This document shows, piece after piece, positions 32,763 through 40,517 of a stretch of 64,000 nucleotides of DNA (the stretch's first letter is position 1; each line of letters opens with the position of its first letter). A program made the translations under genes and the position numbers. The DNA comes from CAYUPI01 sp964446585 (GTDB lineage Bacteria; Verrucomicrobiota; Verrucomicrobiia; Limisphaerales; UBA8199): positions 84,957-148,956 of the forward strand of contig CAYUPI010000010.1 in the NCBI GenBank assembly GCA_964446585.1, written 5' to 3'. A model generated the notes under the pieces. It did not search any database. It was given only the letters and a program-made list of their open reading frames with translations, and was not told the DNA's origin.

Positions 32763-34428
32763 TCTTGAGTTCCTTTTTTTCTACCAGCGCTTTGATTTGT
32801 TCCAGGTGCCGCTCCGCTGCCTTGCGGCCCAGCGCGATGAATCTTCCCGGATTGCGGCAATCCAGCCAGCGGTCGTCGCGAATGTTGGGTCGCAGCACGA
32901 CGTCGGCCAGGCGGCACGAGGCATCGGCCAATTGGACCTGCGCGCCATGAATACTGCGCGCTATGATCTCGAACACGTTTCCCGTAGCGAAATAATTCAA
33001 CTGCTTGTCCAGTGGGAAGAACTTGCGAAACAGCTTGCGCAGGCCTCTTTGCTTCAGCCGCTCTCTCTTCTGTTCCGCCACGAACCCGAGCCGCAAGCCT
33101 TCGAGCGTGGGAATCGCGTTGACGGCGATGACGCGAGCGACACCGAGCTCACGCAGGATGTCCACGGGCACCGGATCCACTATCCCGCCGTCAATGTAAG
33201 TTTCTCCGTCGAGGGTGACAGGGACGCAGATGCCCGGCACGGCCATGCTGGCGTGGACCGCTGCGGCCACTTCACCGCTGGCCAACACCGTCCGGGCCAA
33301 TGTGCCGAGATTGCCGGCAATCACGCGCATTGGCCGGGGCAAATCGGAGAATCGCGCAGTCCCGATCGACCGCATCAGGCGCCTTCTCAGCGCGAAGCCG
33401 CGCAGGAATCCGCGGCGCGGCGGAAACACCGGATCGATCAAACTCCAAAAGTTCCAGCGCCCTTCCAATTCGCGCGCCAGTTTCTCAAGTTCTTTTCCGT
33501 CGTAACCGTAATTCCAAAGCGTGCCGATATAAGCGCCGATGCTCGCCCCGGCTACGACATCCACCTCGATGCCATTCTCCTCCAGGACCTGGATGACACC
33601 GATATGGGAAAAGGCCTTGGCCGCGCCGGAAGAAAGCGCCAGGCCGACCAGACGCCCGCTGATCTCTCGGGCCAATCGGCGGATGTCGGCGGCGAAACGA
33701 GCCGTTGAAGGCTCGGGCGCGGTAGTTCCGTTCCCTCCGACATTGGCCTGGTAATCGCGGAGAGCTCGCGACGCTACCCTCTGTTTTGAAAGCGCCTCGA
33801 GGCCGTCATTCGATTCGTCTCGGGCCTGGCACAGGACTGATTTATACCTTCCTATGTCGTTGTGGTCTCGCGCGCAAAGTTCTCGCACCAGCAAGTCGAA
33901 CCGAGTGGCACTCTCTTGCGTGGGCCGCAGGAATAGAAAAGCGCAGTCGGAATTGGCCATGAAATTGAGCACGGCGGCCGCCGGTGTCTCCTCCGCCACC
34001 ACTTCAACCAGCACATAACGGTAATCGCGACCAGCCCGATTCACCATCGAGGCAAGGCTTTCCGTTGTCTCCCATTGGCCCCGCACGCTCAACGTCATGA
34101 GCTCGTAGCCGGCCTCGGTTTTCGCAACGCTTCCAGATCGGAATCGGCCCTGGGAAACCAACTCGGTCGCCGCCCAATCAACCACCGTCGCTTGATTCTC
34201 AAGGCTGCCCTTGAAGAAATGCCCGGTCTCGGCACACTGCAAACGCACCAGCAGGACGGATGCGCCAGTTTCGGCGCGCAAGGACCTTGCCAATTCTCCG
34301 CTGATCTCTGAGGCAGGAAGTTCCTGAGAAATGAAGCCCAGCGTTATTGTTTGAGCGCGTGGCGGGCCGGGGAGAGCATCTTGATTCAATCCTCTCTGCG
34401 GTACTGCAAACGGATGTTCAAACTTCAT
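32719..34428 (-). CDS. Patatin-like phospholipase with N-terminal nucleotide-binding-like domain
   Basis: The 569-residue protein has a C-terminal patatin domain (residues ~258-530). It contains an oxyanion stretch G-L-A-L-S-S-G-A-A-K-A-F-S-H-I-G (262-277), the nucleophile elbow G-A-S-I-G with Ser296, and the catalytic Asp413 in D-G-G. This is the RssA/NTE type Ser-Asp dyad. The N-terminal ~230 residues (T-I-T-L-G-F-I-S-Q-E ... A-S-V-L-L-V-R-L-Q) look like a MinD/ParA-like alpha/beta fold that has lost its P-loop Lys. That arrangement is also found in cyclic-nucleotide-linked NTE relatives. It is predicted to hydrolyse lysophospholipids or other acyl esters at the membrane. The product could feed the overlapping ligase. 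Confidence 0.82.
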   Translation of the reverse strand: MKFEHPFAVPQRGLNQDALPGPPRAQTITLGFISQELPASEISGELARSLRAETGASVLLVRLQCAETGHFFKGSLENQATVVDWAATELVSQGRFRSGSVAKTEAGYELMTLSVRGQWETTESLASMVNRAGRDYRYVLVEVVAEETPAAAVLNFMANSDCAFLFLRPTQESATRFDLLVRELCARDHNDIGRYKSVLCQARDESNDGLEALSKQRVASRALRDYQANVGGNGTTAPEPSTARFAADIRRLAREISGRLVGLALSSGAAKAFSHIGVIQVLEENGIEVDVVAGASIGAYIGTLWNYGYDGKELEKLARELEGRWNFWSLIDPVFPPRRGFLRGFALRRRLMRSIGTARFSDLPRPMRVIAGNLGTLARTVLASGEVAAAVHASMAVPGICVPVTLDGETYIDGGIVDPVPVDILRELGVARVIAVNAIPTLEGLRLGFVAEQKRERLKQRGLRKLFRKFFPLDKQLNYFATGNVFEIIARSIHGAQVQLADASCRLADVVLRPNIRDDRWLDCRNPGRFIALGRKAAERHLEQIKALVEKKELKNEAEFARGTMAAVA

Positions 34429-34839
34429 TCTCGTCGCCCTTCCGCGACCGGAACCCTAAAACCACACCGACCAATTTCCACTGGCACCGCGCCTGGTTCG
34501 ACGATTCCTGATACTGACTCTTACTTACAATAAGACGCACCGGCGACTGCGTCAATTCGAGCAAAGTACGGATTCAAATACCGGTGATTCTCCGCAGTCA
34601 CATTCGGTGACGTACGGATGAATCAACCGCATCGGTCCAGACCTGCCGCGCGAGGCCACCCGCGCGGGCTCAGGTATGAAAAAGCAATTGGTGTGCCAGT
34701 GCGCGGCTGGCACAGCGAATCCGAGTCAAACAGGCGCAGTTTCTGTAAACTACCGGCAATCAAACTGTCTCCTGGAGGACCGCATTGACCCTACGATGCT
34801 GCCGCCTGCGTTCGGGCCAACTTCCATGACAGGAATTTG

Positions 34840-34859
34840 GCGCCGCGCAGCCGCGGCGC
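34840..34859. repeat. Perfect 8-bp GC hairpin, 4-base loop
   Basis: GCGCCGCG pairs fully with CGCGGCGC across the loop CAGC. No T-run follows, so it is not a typical intrinsic terminator. Confidence 0.5.
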
Positions 34860-35106
34860 ACAATTTCATTGAGTGCGCGGAAGCGCTAGACGCAACTCCC
34901 GCGTCCGGGCGACATTGTCAATCGAATCCAGAGCAACCGCTCGCGAGCGGAATGCTGGAAGCATTCCAGTGCCCGACGAAACAGACGAACCATCGAGATT
35001 CGATGCCCGACCGTCACCGGCCCTTCAACTCGAAATCCGGGCAGGAATTCCCAGCGACGGAGCGATTCAGCGGGCAACCAATCAGTGGAGCGGAGCGGGA
35101 TGGCAG

Positions 35107-35134
35107 TTGACACGGGGTCTTCGACGACTATCCT
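35107..35134 (+). promoter_or_regulatory. Candidate promoter of the rpmH-rnpA-yidC cluster
   Basis: A perfect TTGACA (35107-35112) with a 16-bp spacer and TATCCT (35129-35134) lies ~155 bp upstream of rpmH. The leader contains the degenerate GTGACTGG repeats. Confidence 0.4.
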
Positions 35135-35290
35135 GTCGCTCTTCGGGTTGATGATCCGTGACTGGCGACTGGTCATGGGATGTGCCCATGCACCCTCGGC
35201 GCCACGAACGGCAAGCTGGCAGCGCCTGAGGATGCCGCACCCGTCATCGGCCGCGAGTTACCGGTCACTGGCTACCGATTACCATAGACT

Positions 35291-35428
35291 ATGAAGCGAC
35301 AATATCAGCCATCGAAGATTCGCCGGAAGCGGCAGCACGGATTTCTCAGCCGCAGCTCGAGTAAGAGTGGACGGGCCATCCTGCGCAATCGCCGCCGCGT
35401 GGGGCGAAAGCGGTTGACGCCTGTCTAA
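35291..35428 (+). CDS. rpmH: 50S ribosomal protein L34
   Basis: A 45-codon gene encodes M-K-R-Q-Y-Q-P-S-K-I-R-R-K-R-Q-H-G-F at its start and ends G-R-K-R-L-T-P-V. This is the highly basic L34 protein of the large ribosomal subunit. Its length is normal. It is too short for a 60-codon ORF cut-off but its identity is clear from sequence and from the conserved downstream rnpA. The rnpA start follows after only 7 bp. Confidence 0.97.
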   Translation: MKRQYQPSKIRRKRQHGFLSRSSSKSGRAILRNRRRVGRKRLTPV

Positions 35429-35435
35429 CTGCGGC

Positions 35436-35804
35436 ATGGGGGCGGCGGAGTCAGAGGGCTGGAGTCTGGGGCGAACGGCGCGCATTAAACAGAGCCGCGA
35501 TTTTGCGCGGTTGCGACGGGCCGGACAGCGTGCGGCGGGTGGTTGTTTGATTGCAAATTGGGGGCGGCTGCCGAGCGCCGGGCATTCTCGACTGGGTGTC
35601 ATCACGAGCGGCCAACTCGGTAATGCGGTGATCCGCAGCCGGGCGCGACGGCTGCTGCGCGAAGTTTTTCGCCTGCACCAACACGAGCTGGCGCAGCCAC
35701 TTGAGCTGGTGCTGGTGGCGAGACAATCGATTGTCGGGAAACGATTCGGCGCGGTAGAGAAGGACTTTTTGACAACCCTTCGGAAAGCGGGACTGTTAAA
35801 GTGA
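35436..35804 (+). CDS. rnpA: Ribonuclease P protein component
   Basis: The 122-residue basic protein has R-I-K-Q-S-R-D-F-A-R-L near residue 17 and the family signature G-N-A-V-I-R-S-R-A-R-R-L-L-R-E-V-F-R near 63-80. This signature is the RNR motif that contacts RNase P RNA. It works with the RNA subunit in tRNA 5' maturation. It lies in the classic rpmH-rnpA-yidD-yidC order. Its stop overlaps the yidD GTG start by four bases. Confidence 0.95.
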   Translation: MGAAESEGWSLGRTARIKQSRDFARLRRAGQRAAGGCLIANWGRLPSAGHSRLGVITSGQLGNAVIRSRARRLLREVFRLHQHELAQPLELVLVARQSIVGKRFGAVEKDFLTTLRKAGLLK

Positions 35805-36112
35805 GCGAGACGATCAAACGGATGAACGCGGTTCAACAGATGCTGATTCTTGGCGTGCGCCTGTACCGGTGTGTGCTTTCTCCGGCGAAAGTGTTCTTCT
35901 TCGGGCCACTGGGGCGCTGCCGGTTCACACCGAGTTGTTCAGAATACGCCGAGGAAGCGATCCGAACACATGGCGGGGTTGAAGGGAGCTGGCTGGCCTT
36001 GAAACGCATCGCGCGCTGCCATCCCTGGGGCGGATGCGGAGCCGATCCCGTGCCCGAGCGGGAGCAGAGCACGCGCGCATCGTCATCTGGCCTGTTCCCG
36101 GCCCCGAGGTGA
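35801..36112 (+). CDS. yidD: Membrane protein insertion efficiency factor
   Basis: The 103-residue protein contains the YidD core I-L-G-V-R-L-Y-R-C-V-L-S-P and C-R-F-T-P-S-C-S-E-Y-A, followed by R-C-H-P-W-G-G-C-G-x-D-P-V-P. All conserved cysteines are present. It is a small inner-membrane-associated helper for YidC-dependent insertion. The start is a GTG that overlaps the rnpA stop (GTGA). An in-frame ATG at 35822 is an alternative. The C-terminal ~20 residues (E-Q-S-T-R-A-S-S-S-G) are a non-conserved tail. Confidence 0.93.
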   Translation: MSETIKRMNAVQQMLILGVRLYRCVLSPAKVFFFGPLGRCRFTPSCSEYAEEAIRTHGGVEGSWLALKRIARCHPWGGCGADPVPEREQSTRASSSGLFPAPR

Positions 36113-36117
36113 CCAGC

Positions 36118-37950
36118 ATGGATCGCAAATCGATTATTATCCTCGTCGTCTGCTTCGTGGTGCTGATGCTCTGGTATCCGCTCGTGCACAAGCTCTATCC
36201 CCCAAAACCTCTGTCGAGCGGTCCGACCAACGTTCCGCCGGCAACTCTGACGGCCACCAACCAGGGCCAGTCAACTTCATCCGTCCCACCGACCCAGGCC
36301 GAGGCCCCCGTGATTCCGCCGAGGCCCGTGGCCAACACCAACGTGCCGGAGGAGTTGCGCGTTATAACGAACGACAACGCACGCTATACTTTCAGTTCTT
36401 ACGGAGGCGGCCTTAAACTGATTGAGCTGTTGCGCTATCCTGAAAGCGTTTCCGCGCGCCGCGAGAAACTGCGGCAGTCTCAGCGCGTGGCCACTCTGAA
36501 CACCTTCATGCCGGCGCCGACGCTGGCGCTGCTGGATGGCGACGCCGTTCAAGGGGACGGCGTTTTCACGCTGAAAAACACGGAACATGGTGTGCGCGCA
36601 GAAAAAACGCTGACGAATGGTTTGAGCATCGTCAAAGAGTTCACCCTCGGCACGAACTATTTAATGGCGGCGACGGTGCGACTCATGAACAGATCGACGC
36701 AGGCCTTAAGCCTGCCGGCGCAGGAATGGATCGTTGGCACAGCCACACCCATGGGCCCGCGGGACAATGGCCAGGCCGTCGGTGTGCTGTGGTACAATGG
36801 AAGCGGCACCGAAGACGTGAGCGCCGGCTGGTTTGCCAATCGCGCCCTTGGATGTTTGCCAGGCACGCCGCGCAGCGAGTATCACGGCGGCGCTTCGAAC
36901 GTTGTCTGGGTCGCGGCGCACAATCAGTTTTTCGCGCTCGCGGTAATGCCACAGCAACCGGCCCAGGAAGTCGTCGCCCGAAAAATTGAGCTGCCCAAGC
37001 CCACGGGTGAAGAAGCGCTTCTGGTCGCCACGAACGCTCCGGTGCCGCTGGGTTACCAAGCGGCGCTGGTGTATCCGGCAGTGACCCTGCCCCCGGGCCA
37101 GGCCGTGGAACGCGAAATCCAGCTCTTTGCCGGGCCGAAAGAATACCAAACGCTCGCGCGCATCGGGGACCGGTTCAATAACAACATTGATCTGGTCATG
37201 GGTTACAGCGGGTTCTTCGGTTTCTTTGCCAAGGCGTTGTTGCTGGCCATGAACTGGCTGCACTTCGCGCTCAAATTTTCCTACGGCTGGGCCATTATCG
37301 CAATCACCTGCATCATCAAGATTGTCTTCTGGCCGCTGACTCAAGCCAGCACGCGGTCCATGAAGCGGATGCAGGCGCTCCAGCCGCAAATGAAAGCCAT
37401 CCAGGAGAAGTACAAGGACGATCCGGTCAAGATGAACAAAAAAGTGATGGAGTTCATGAAGGAGCACAAGGTCAGCCCCTTGGGAGGCTGCCTGCCGATG
37501 GTGTTGCAAATCCCCGTTTTCTTCGGCTTTTATCGGATGATCCAAAGCGCCATCGAACTGCGCGGTGCGCGTTTCTTGTGGGTTGTCGATTTGTCGCAAC
37601 CAGACACGTTGTTCGTTATTCCGGGTTTAGGCTTCATCCCGTTCATCGGCGTCCCCGGCGTCGGATTGCCGTTTAACCTGCTGCCGCTGATTATGGGAGT
37701 GACGATGTTTTGGCAGGCGCGCTTGACGCCACCCTCACCAGGGATGGATCCGATGCAAGCCAAAATCATGCGCTACATGCCGCTGATGTTCATGGTGTTC
37801 TTGTATAACTTCTCGGCCGGGCTGACGTTGTACTGGACGGTGCAGAATCTCTTGACCATCGCGCAGACCAAGCTCACCCGAACCATCGCCGAACCATCGC
37901 CGACGGCCAAAGTTCCAGTATTGACGTCGCCCCAAAAAAAGAAGAAATAA
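36118..37950 (+). CDS. yidC: Membrane protein insertase YidC
   Basis: The 610-residue Gram-negative-type YidC has a first transmembrane helix at residues ~5-22. A Pro/Thr-rich linker is followed by a large periplasmic P1 domain (~85-345). The conserved five-helix core (~370-590) starts with Y-G-W-A-I-I-A-I-T-C-I-I-K-I-V-F-W-P-L. The groove arginine lies in Q-A-S-T-R-S-M-K-R-M. The C-terminus is Lys-rich (P-Q-K-K-K-K). The ATG at 36118 gives the usual M-D-R-K-S-I-I start, 5 bp after the yidD stop. It inserts and folds inner-membrane proteins alone or with SecYEG. Confidence 0.97.
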   Translation: MDRKSIIILVVCFVVLMLWYPLVHKLYPPKPLSSGPTNVPPATLTATNQGQSTSSVPPTQAEAPVIPPRPVANTNVPEELRVITNDNARYTFSSYGGGLKLIELLRYPESVSARREKLRQSQRVATLNTFMPAPTLALLDGDAVQGDGVFTLKNTEHGVRAEKTLTNGLSIVKEFTLGTNYLMAATVRLMNRSTQALSLPAQEWIVGTATPMGPRDNGQAVGVLWYNGSGTEDVSAGWFANRALGCLPGTPRSEYHGGASNVVWVAAHNQFFALAVMPQQPAQEVVARKIELPKPTGEEALLVATNAPVPLGYQAALVYPAVTLPPGQAVEREIQLFAGPKEYQTLARIGDRFNNNIDLVMGYSGFFGFFAKALLLAMNWLHFALKFSYGWAIIAITCIIKIVFWPLTQASTRSMKRMQALQPQMKAIQEKYKDDPVKMNKKVMEFMKEHKVSPLGGCLPMVLQIPVFFGFYRMIQSAIELRGARFLWVVDLSQPDTLFVIPGLGFIPFIGVPGVGLPFNLLPLIMGVTMFWQARLTPPSPGMDPMQAKIMRYMPLMFMVFLYNFSAGLTLYWTVQNLLTIAQTKLTRTIAEPSPTAKVPVLTSPQKKKK

Positions 37951-37994
37951 AACCGGGTCGAATCGTGCACATGTCCTCAACTCACATCTAAGTC

Positions 37995-38444
37995 ATGGCC
38001 GCTGAACCCCAAGCCACCTTGGAAAAGATCCTTAGCCTCCTCGGCTTCCCTGCCACGGTGGAAAAGCACGCGATGGAGGACGGGCTGCTGCTGGACGTAA
38101 AGACGGACGACTCAGGCCGACTAATCGGTCGCCAGGGCCAAACTCTGTCGGACTTGCAGTACATCACCAATCGCTTGCTCTTTCAGCAGGATCCGTCCAC
38201 GCCCAAAGTAATGGTCGATGTCAGCGGTTATCGGGCCCAGGCCCGCGAAGCATTGGTCAAGAAAGCCAAAGAAGCCGCCGAAAAGGTGCGGCGCTGGGGC
38301 GATGTGGTGGAGCTGGAGCCGTTGAACGCGTTTGACCGCCGCATCATTCATCAGGCGCTCAGGGACGATCCAAGCATCGAGACGCATAGCGTCGAGGTCG
38401 AAGGCACTGACAAGAAAGCGATCCTCCTAAGGCCAAAGCATTGA
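37995..38444 (+). CDS. jag: Jag/KhpB-type RNA-binding protein (KH + R3H)
   Basis: The 149-residue protein has an N-terminal type-II KH domain with G-R-L-I-G-R-Q-G-Q-T-L near residues 39-49. A C-terminal R3H domain follows with L-N-A-F-D-R-R-I-I-H-Q-A-L near 113-125. This is the SpoIIIJ-associated protein family, normally directly after yidC as here (44-bp gap). The separate N-terminal Jag-N domain seen in some Firmicutes is absent. It binds RNA and affects cell-division or envelope gene expression in studied bacteria. The usual next gene, mnmE, is not present. Confidence 0.92.
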   Translation: MAAEPQATLEKILSLLGFPATVEKHAMEDGLLLDVKTDDSGRLIGRQGQTLSDLQYITNRLLFQQDPSTPKVMVDVSGYRAQAREALVKKAKEAAEKVRRWGDVVELEPLNAFDRRIIHQALRDDPSIETHSVEVEGTDKKAILLRPKH

Positions 38445-38475
38445 CCGAGGCGCAAACCCGGCGGCCGACATTGGC

Positions 38476-39447
38476 TCAACTGTAAACGTTGTTCGGGTGG
38501 CGCCGGCGGCGCATAAGGCCATACACGACCAGATCGCGCGCTTCCACCACCACCTGGCCCATGTGCCATGCCAGGGGACCGGTGATACTCCTGCCTTCCC
38601 GGATGATCTCACGCGAGTAAACGAGATTGTTCTGTTGCCGAATTCGTTTGGCCTTGATTCCCGTGCGAACTGCAAAAAGGCCCTTCAATTTGAATTTCCG
38701 GATGGGACTGGAGCTGCCATTTCGGAGCTGCTCGTTGAGTTGCATGACCCGCCACTCGTCCAGGATGAGTGCGTCGATTCCGGGCATCACCACGTTCGTG
38801 GTGTTGTCACCATGCCAGCGGTATTGGCAAAGGGGTTGATTGATTTGGACGATTTTTTTGCAATGCTTTCCCCATGCGGCCCAGAAGGCCACGTCCGCCA
38901 GAATGGGCATGTCGAGCCGGAACTGGCAGGGGGACTTCTCGAAATTCGTCTTCATCAGGCTCCCGCTGAACGCCTGGTTCGCAATTTCCGCTTTTCGACT
39001 AAGAAACGTGTCCACCGGAATTTCCTTGGCGTTGCCCGTCGCCTTGCCCGAGACGCTCAGGCGCTGATCGTTTTCATCGATGCGCTCATCCAGGCAATAC
39101 GCCAGGCCCAGGCCATAGCAATTTGCAAGTTCACGGCCCAGCGTCTCGTAGAATGTTGGCGCCACCAAATCATCGGCGCAGAGCAAGTGAAGGTATTTGG
39201 TTTGGGGGGCGAATTCGAGGGCACGATTGCAGTTGCCGAACAGTCCCAGGTTTCGCGGATTGCGAATCCACTCGCATTTGATTGCCGCGAAACCGGCGAC
39301 GATTTGCTCGGTGTGGTCCGTCGAGCAATTGTCCAGCACGATCAGTCGATTGGGCCGCAGTGTTTGCCGGGCCACCGATTCGAGCGTTTGCCGGATGAAT
39401 TTCTCGCCATTATAGACGGGGATGACTGTGAGGATCTCGGCCTGCAT
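38476..39447 (-). CDS. Family 2 glycosyltransferase
   Basis: The 323-residue GT-A fold protein starts I-L-T-V-I-P-V-Y-N-G-E-K-F-I-R-Q-T-L-E-S. A nucleotide-sugar D-N-C-S-T-D-H-T follows, and L-L-C-A-D-D-L (D-x-D-like metal site) is near residue 88. No membrane segments are present, so it acts on the cytoplasmic face. Acceptor and sugar are unknown. It converges on jag with a 31-bp gap and is not in an obvious polysaccharide operon. Confidence 0.85.
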   Translation of the reverse strand: MQAEILTVIPVYNGEKFIRQTLESVARQTLRPNRLIVLDNCSTDHTEQIVAGFAAIKCEWIRNPRNLGLFGNCNRALEFAPQTKYLHLLCADDLVAPTFYETLGRELANCYGLGLAYCLDERIDENDQRLSVSGKATGNAKEIPVDTFLSRKAEIANQAFSGSLMKTNFEKSPCQFRLDMPILADVAFWAAWGKHCKKIVQINQPLCQYRWHGDNTTNVVMPGIDALILDEWRVMQLNEQLRNGSSSPIRKFKLKGLFAVRTGIKAKRIRQQNNLVYSREIIREGRSITGPLAWHMGQVVVEARDLVVYGLMRRRRHPNNVYS

Positions 39448-39533
39448 CTAGCTGAATTCTAATCCTGCAGGGAGATCCGAACAAGCCGGATGTGACCGAA
39501 GGCGCGTGAACTGATCAGTGATCGCACCTCAAG

Positions 39534-40295
39534 TCACAGTCCTGTCGGGTGGTCCAGAAAAACCCAAGGAAGTCTAAATTGGCGGGACAAGTGCGTCGCC
39601 AGGGCCTTTACCCCGAAAGTCTCCGTCGCATAGTGCCCGCCGTAAATGACATTGAGTCCCAGTTCCTCAGCCTGGGCAAAAGTCCAATGGGGGCCTTCGC
39701 CGGTGATGAAAGTGTCCACACCTTCGGCCCCAGCCTTACTCAACTCGCTGCCCGCGCCACCGGTGACCACGCCAATGCGGCGGCAAATTTCCGGCCCGCC
39801 TGGAATCAATCGAGGTTTGGTTCCAGTGGACTCGCACAGAAGCTCGACGAGGTCGGCGCGCGAGATTTTTTTCGCGGCCTTGAAGCCAATGGACTGACCG
39901 TGATCGAAGAAGAATGGGCGCAAGTTCTTCAACTGGAGTGCAGCGCACAATCTGGCGTTGTTGCCAAATTGTGGGTGGACATCCAGAGGCAAATGTGAGC
40001 TATACACCGCCACGTCGTTGTCGAGCAGTTCACGCAATAGCTCGTACTTCTTCCCGGTCCAGGGATGTGCCGCTTTCCAAAAGAGGCCGTGGTGCACCAG
40101 CAGCAAGTCGGCTCGAGCGGCAATCGCCAGTCTCACAGTCGCGAGGCTGGCATCGACCGCCGCGGCAATGCGCGTCACCTTGCCGCGATTCTCAACCTGC
40201 AAACCATTGACCGCGCCGTCGTAATCCCGAACATCCGAGGTGCGCAGGATCCGATCACAAAAATTCACGATGGCTGACAGTGACACCTTTGGCAT
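39534..40295 (-). CDS. NIF3-like dinuclear metal-centre protein (GTP cyclohydrolase I type 2 family)
   Basis: The 253-residue protein has L-L-V-H-H-G-L-F-W with the metal-binding His68-His69. S-S-H-L-P-L-D-V-H-P lies near 98 and G-H-Y-A-T-E near 222, which are the conserved metal sites of the hexameric Nif3/YbgI family. The biochemical role is unresolved in the family. The short version without the central PII-like insertion is present. The ATG at 40295 begins the conserved sequence. It is divergent from speA with a palindromic simple repeat in between. Confidence 0.88.
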   Translation of the reverse strand: MPKVSLSAIVNFCDRILRTSDVRDYDGAVNGLQVENRGKVTRIAAAVDASLATVRLAIAARADLLLVHHGLFWKAAHPWTGKKYELLRELLDNDVAVYSSHLPLDVHPQFGNNARLCAALQLKNLRPFFFDHGQSIGFKAAKKISRADLVELLCESTGTKPRLIPGGPEICRRIGVVTGGAGSELSKAGAEGVDTFITGEGPHWTFAQAEELGLNVIYGGHYATETFGVKALATHLSRQFRLPWVFLDHPTGL

Positions 40296-40349
40296 GCGGC
40301 CATAAGAGCAAAGGGCTGGACGTGTGGAAAGGCGGATCTGTGCTTGAAG

Positions 40350-40447
40350 CGCGAAACGTAAAACGTGAGTCTTGAGGTGCAATTTGTGGCAGACTGCCGG
40401 TCATCTTCACGGCTTACGTTTCACGCATCACATTTCACGCGTCACGA
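40350..40447. repeat. Degenerate palindrome of ACGTTTCACG-type units
   Basis: The left arm is GCGAAACGTAAAACGTGAG (40351-40369). The right arm (40413-40446) is a run of imperfect TTTCACG/CATCAC units ending CACGCGTCACG. It fills the divergent gap between the nif3-like and speA genes and lies upstream of the speA promoter candidate. Confidence 0.55.
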
Positions 40448-40465
40448 ATTTTTCGCATTGCCCTA

Positions 40466-40493
40466 TTGAAATCCTCGCGCAGAGTTCTATAGT
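40466..40493 (+). promoter_or_regulatory. Candidate sigma-70 promoter of speA
   Basis: TTGAAA (40466-40471), a 16-bp spacer and TATAGT (40488-40493) are followed 24 bp later by the speA ATG. The match is good for a GC-rich genome. Confidence 0.55.
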
Positions 40494-40517
40494 GCGCTTC
40501 CAGCTGAACGAACCGAA

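Larger units (their letters stand above)
34429..35290. other. 862-bp gap without a convincing gene
   Basis: The stretch holds several GC-rich hairpins: GTCAC/GTGAC at 34597-34611, CCGCGCG/CGCGCGG at 34646-34667, and GCGCCGCG/CGCGGCGC at 34840-34859. Degenerate GTGACTGGCGACTGG / CCGGTCACTGG repeats lie at about 35145-35285, and a promoter candidate precedes rpmH. A plus-strand open frame at 34676-35110 has no recognisable protein character. No cluster of DnaA boxes was found, although this is a position where some bacteria have oriC. Confidence 0.5.

Noticed and set aside
34676..35110. 144-codon plus-strand open frame upstream of rpmH
   Set aside because: No domain, odd amino-acid make-up, and it runs across a perfect GC hairpin. 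Kept only as part of the gene-free stretch.
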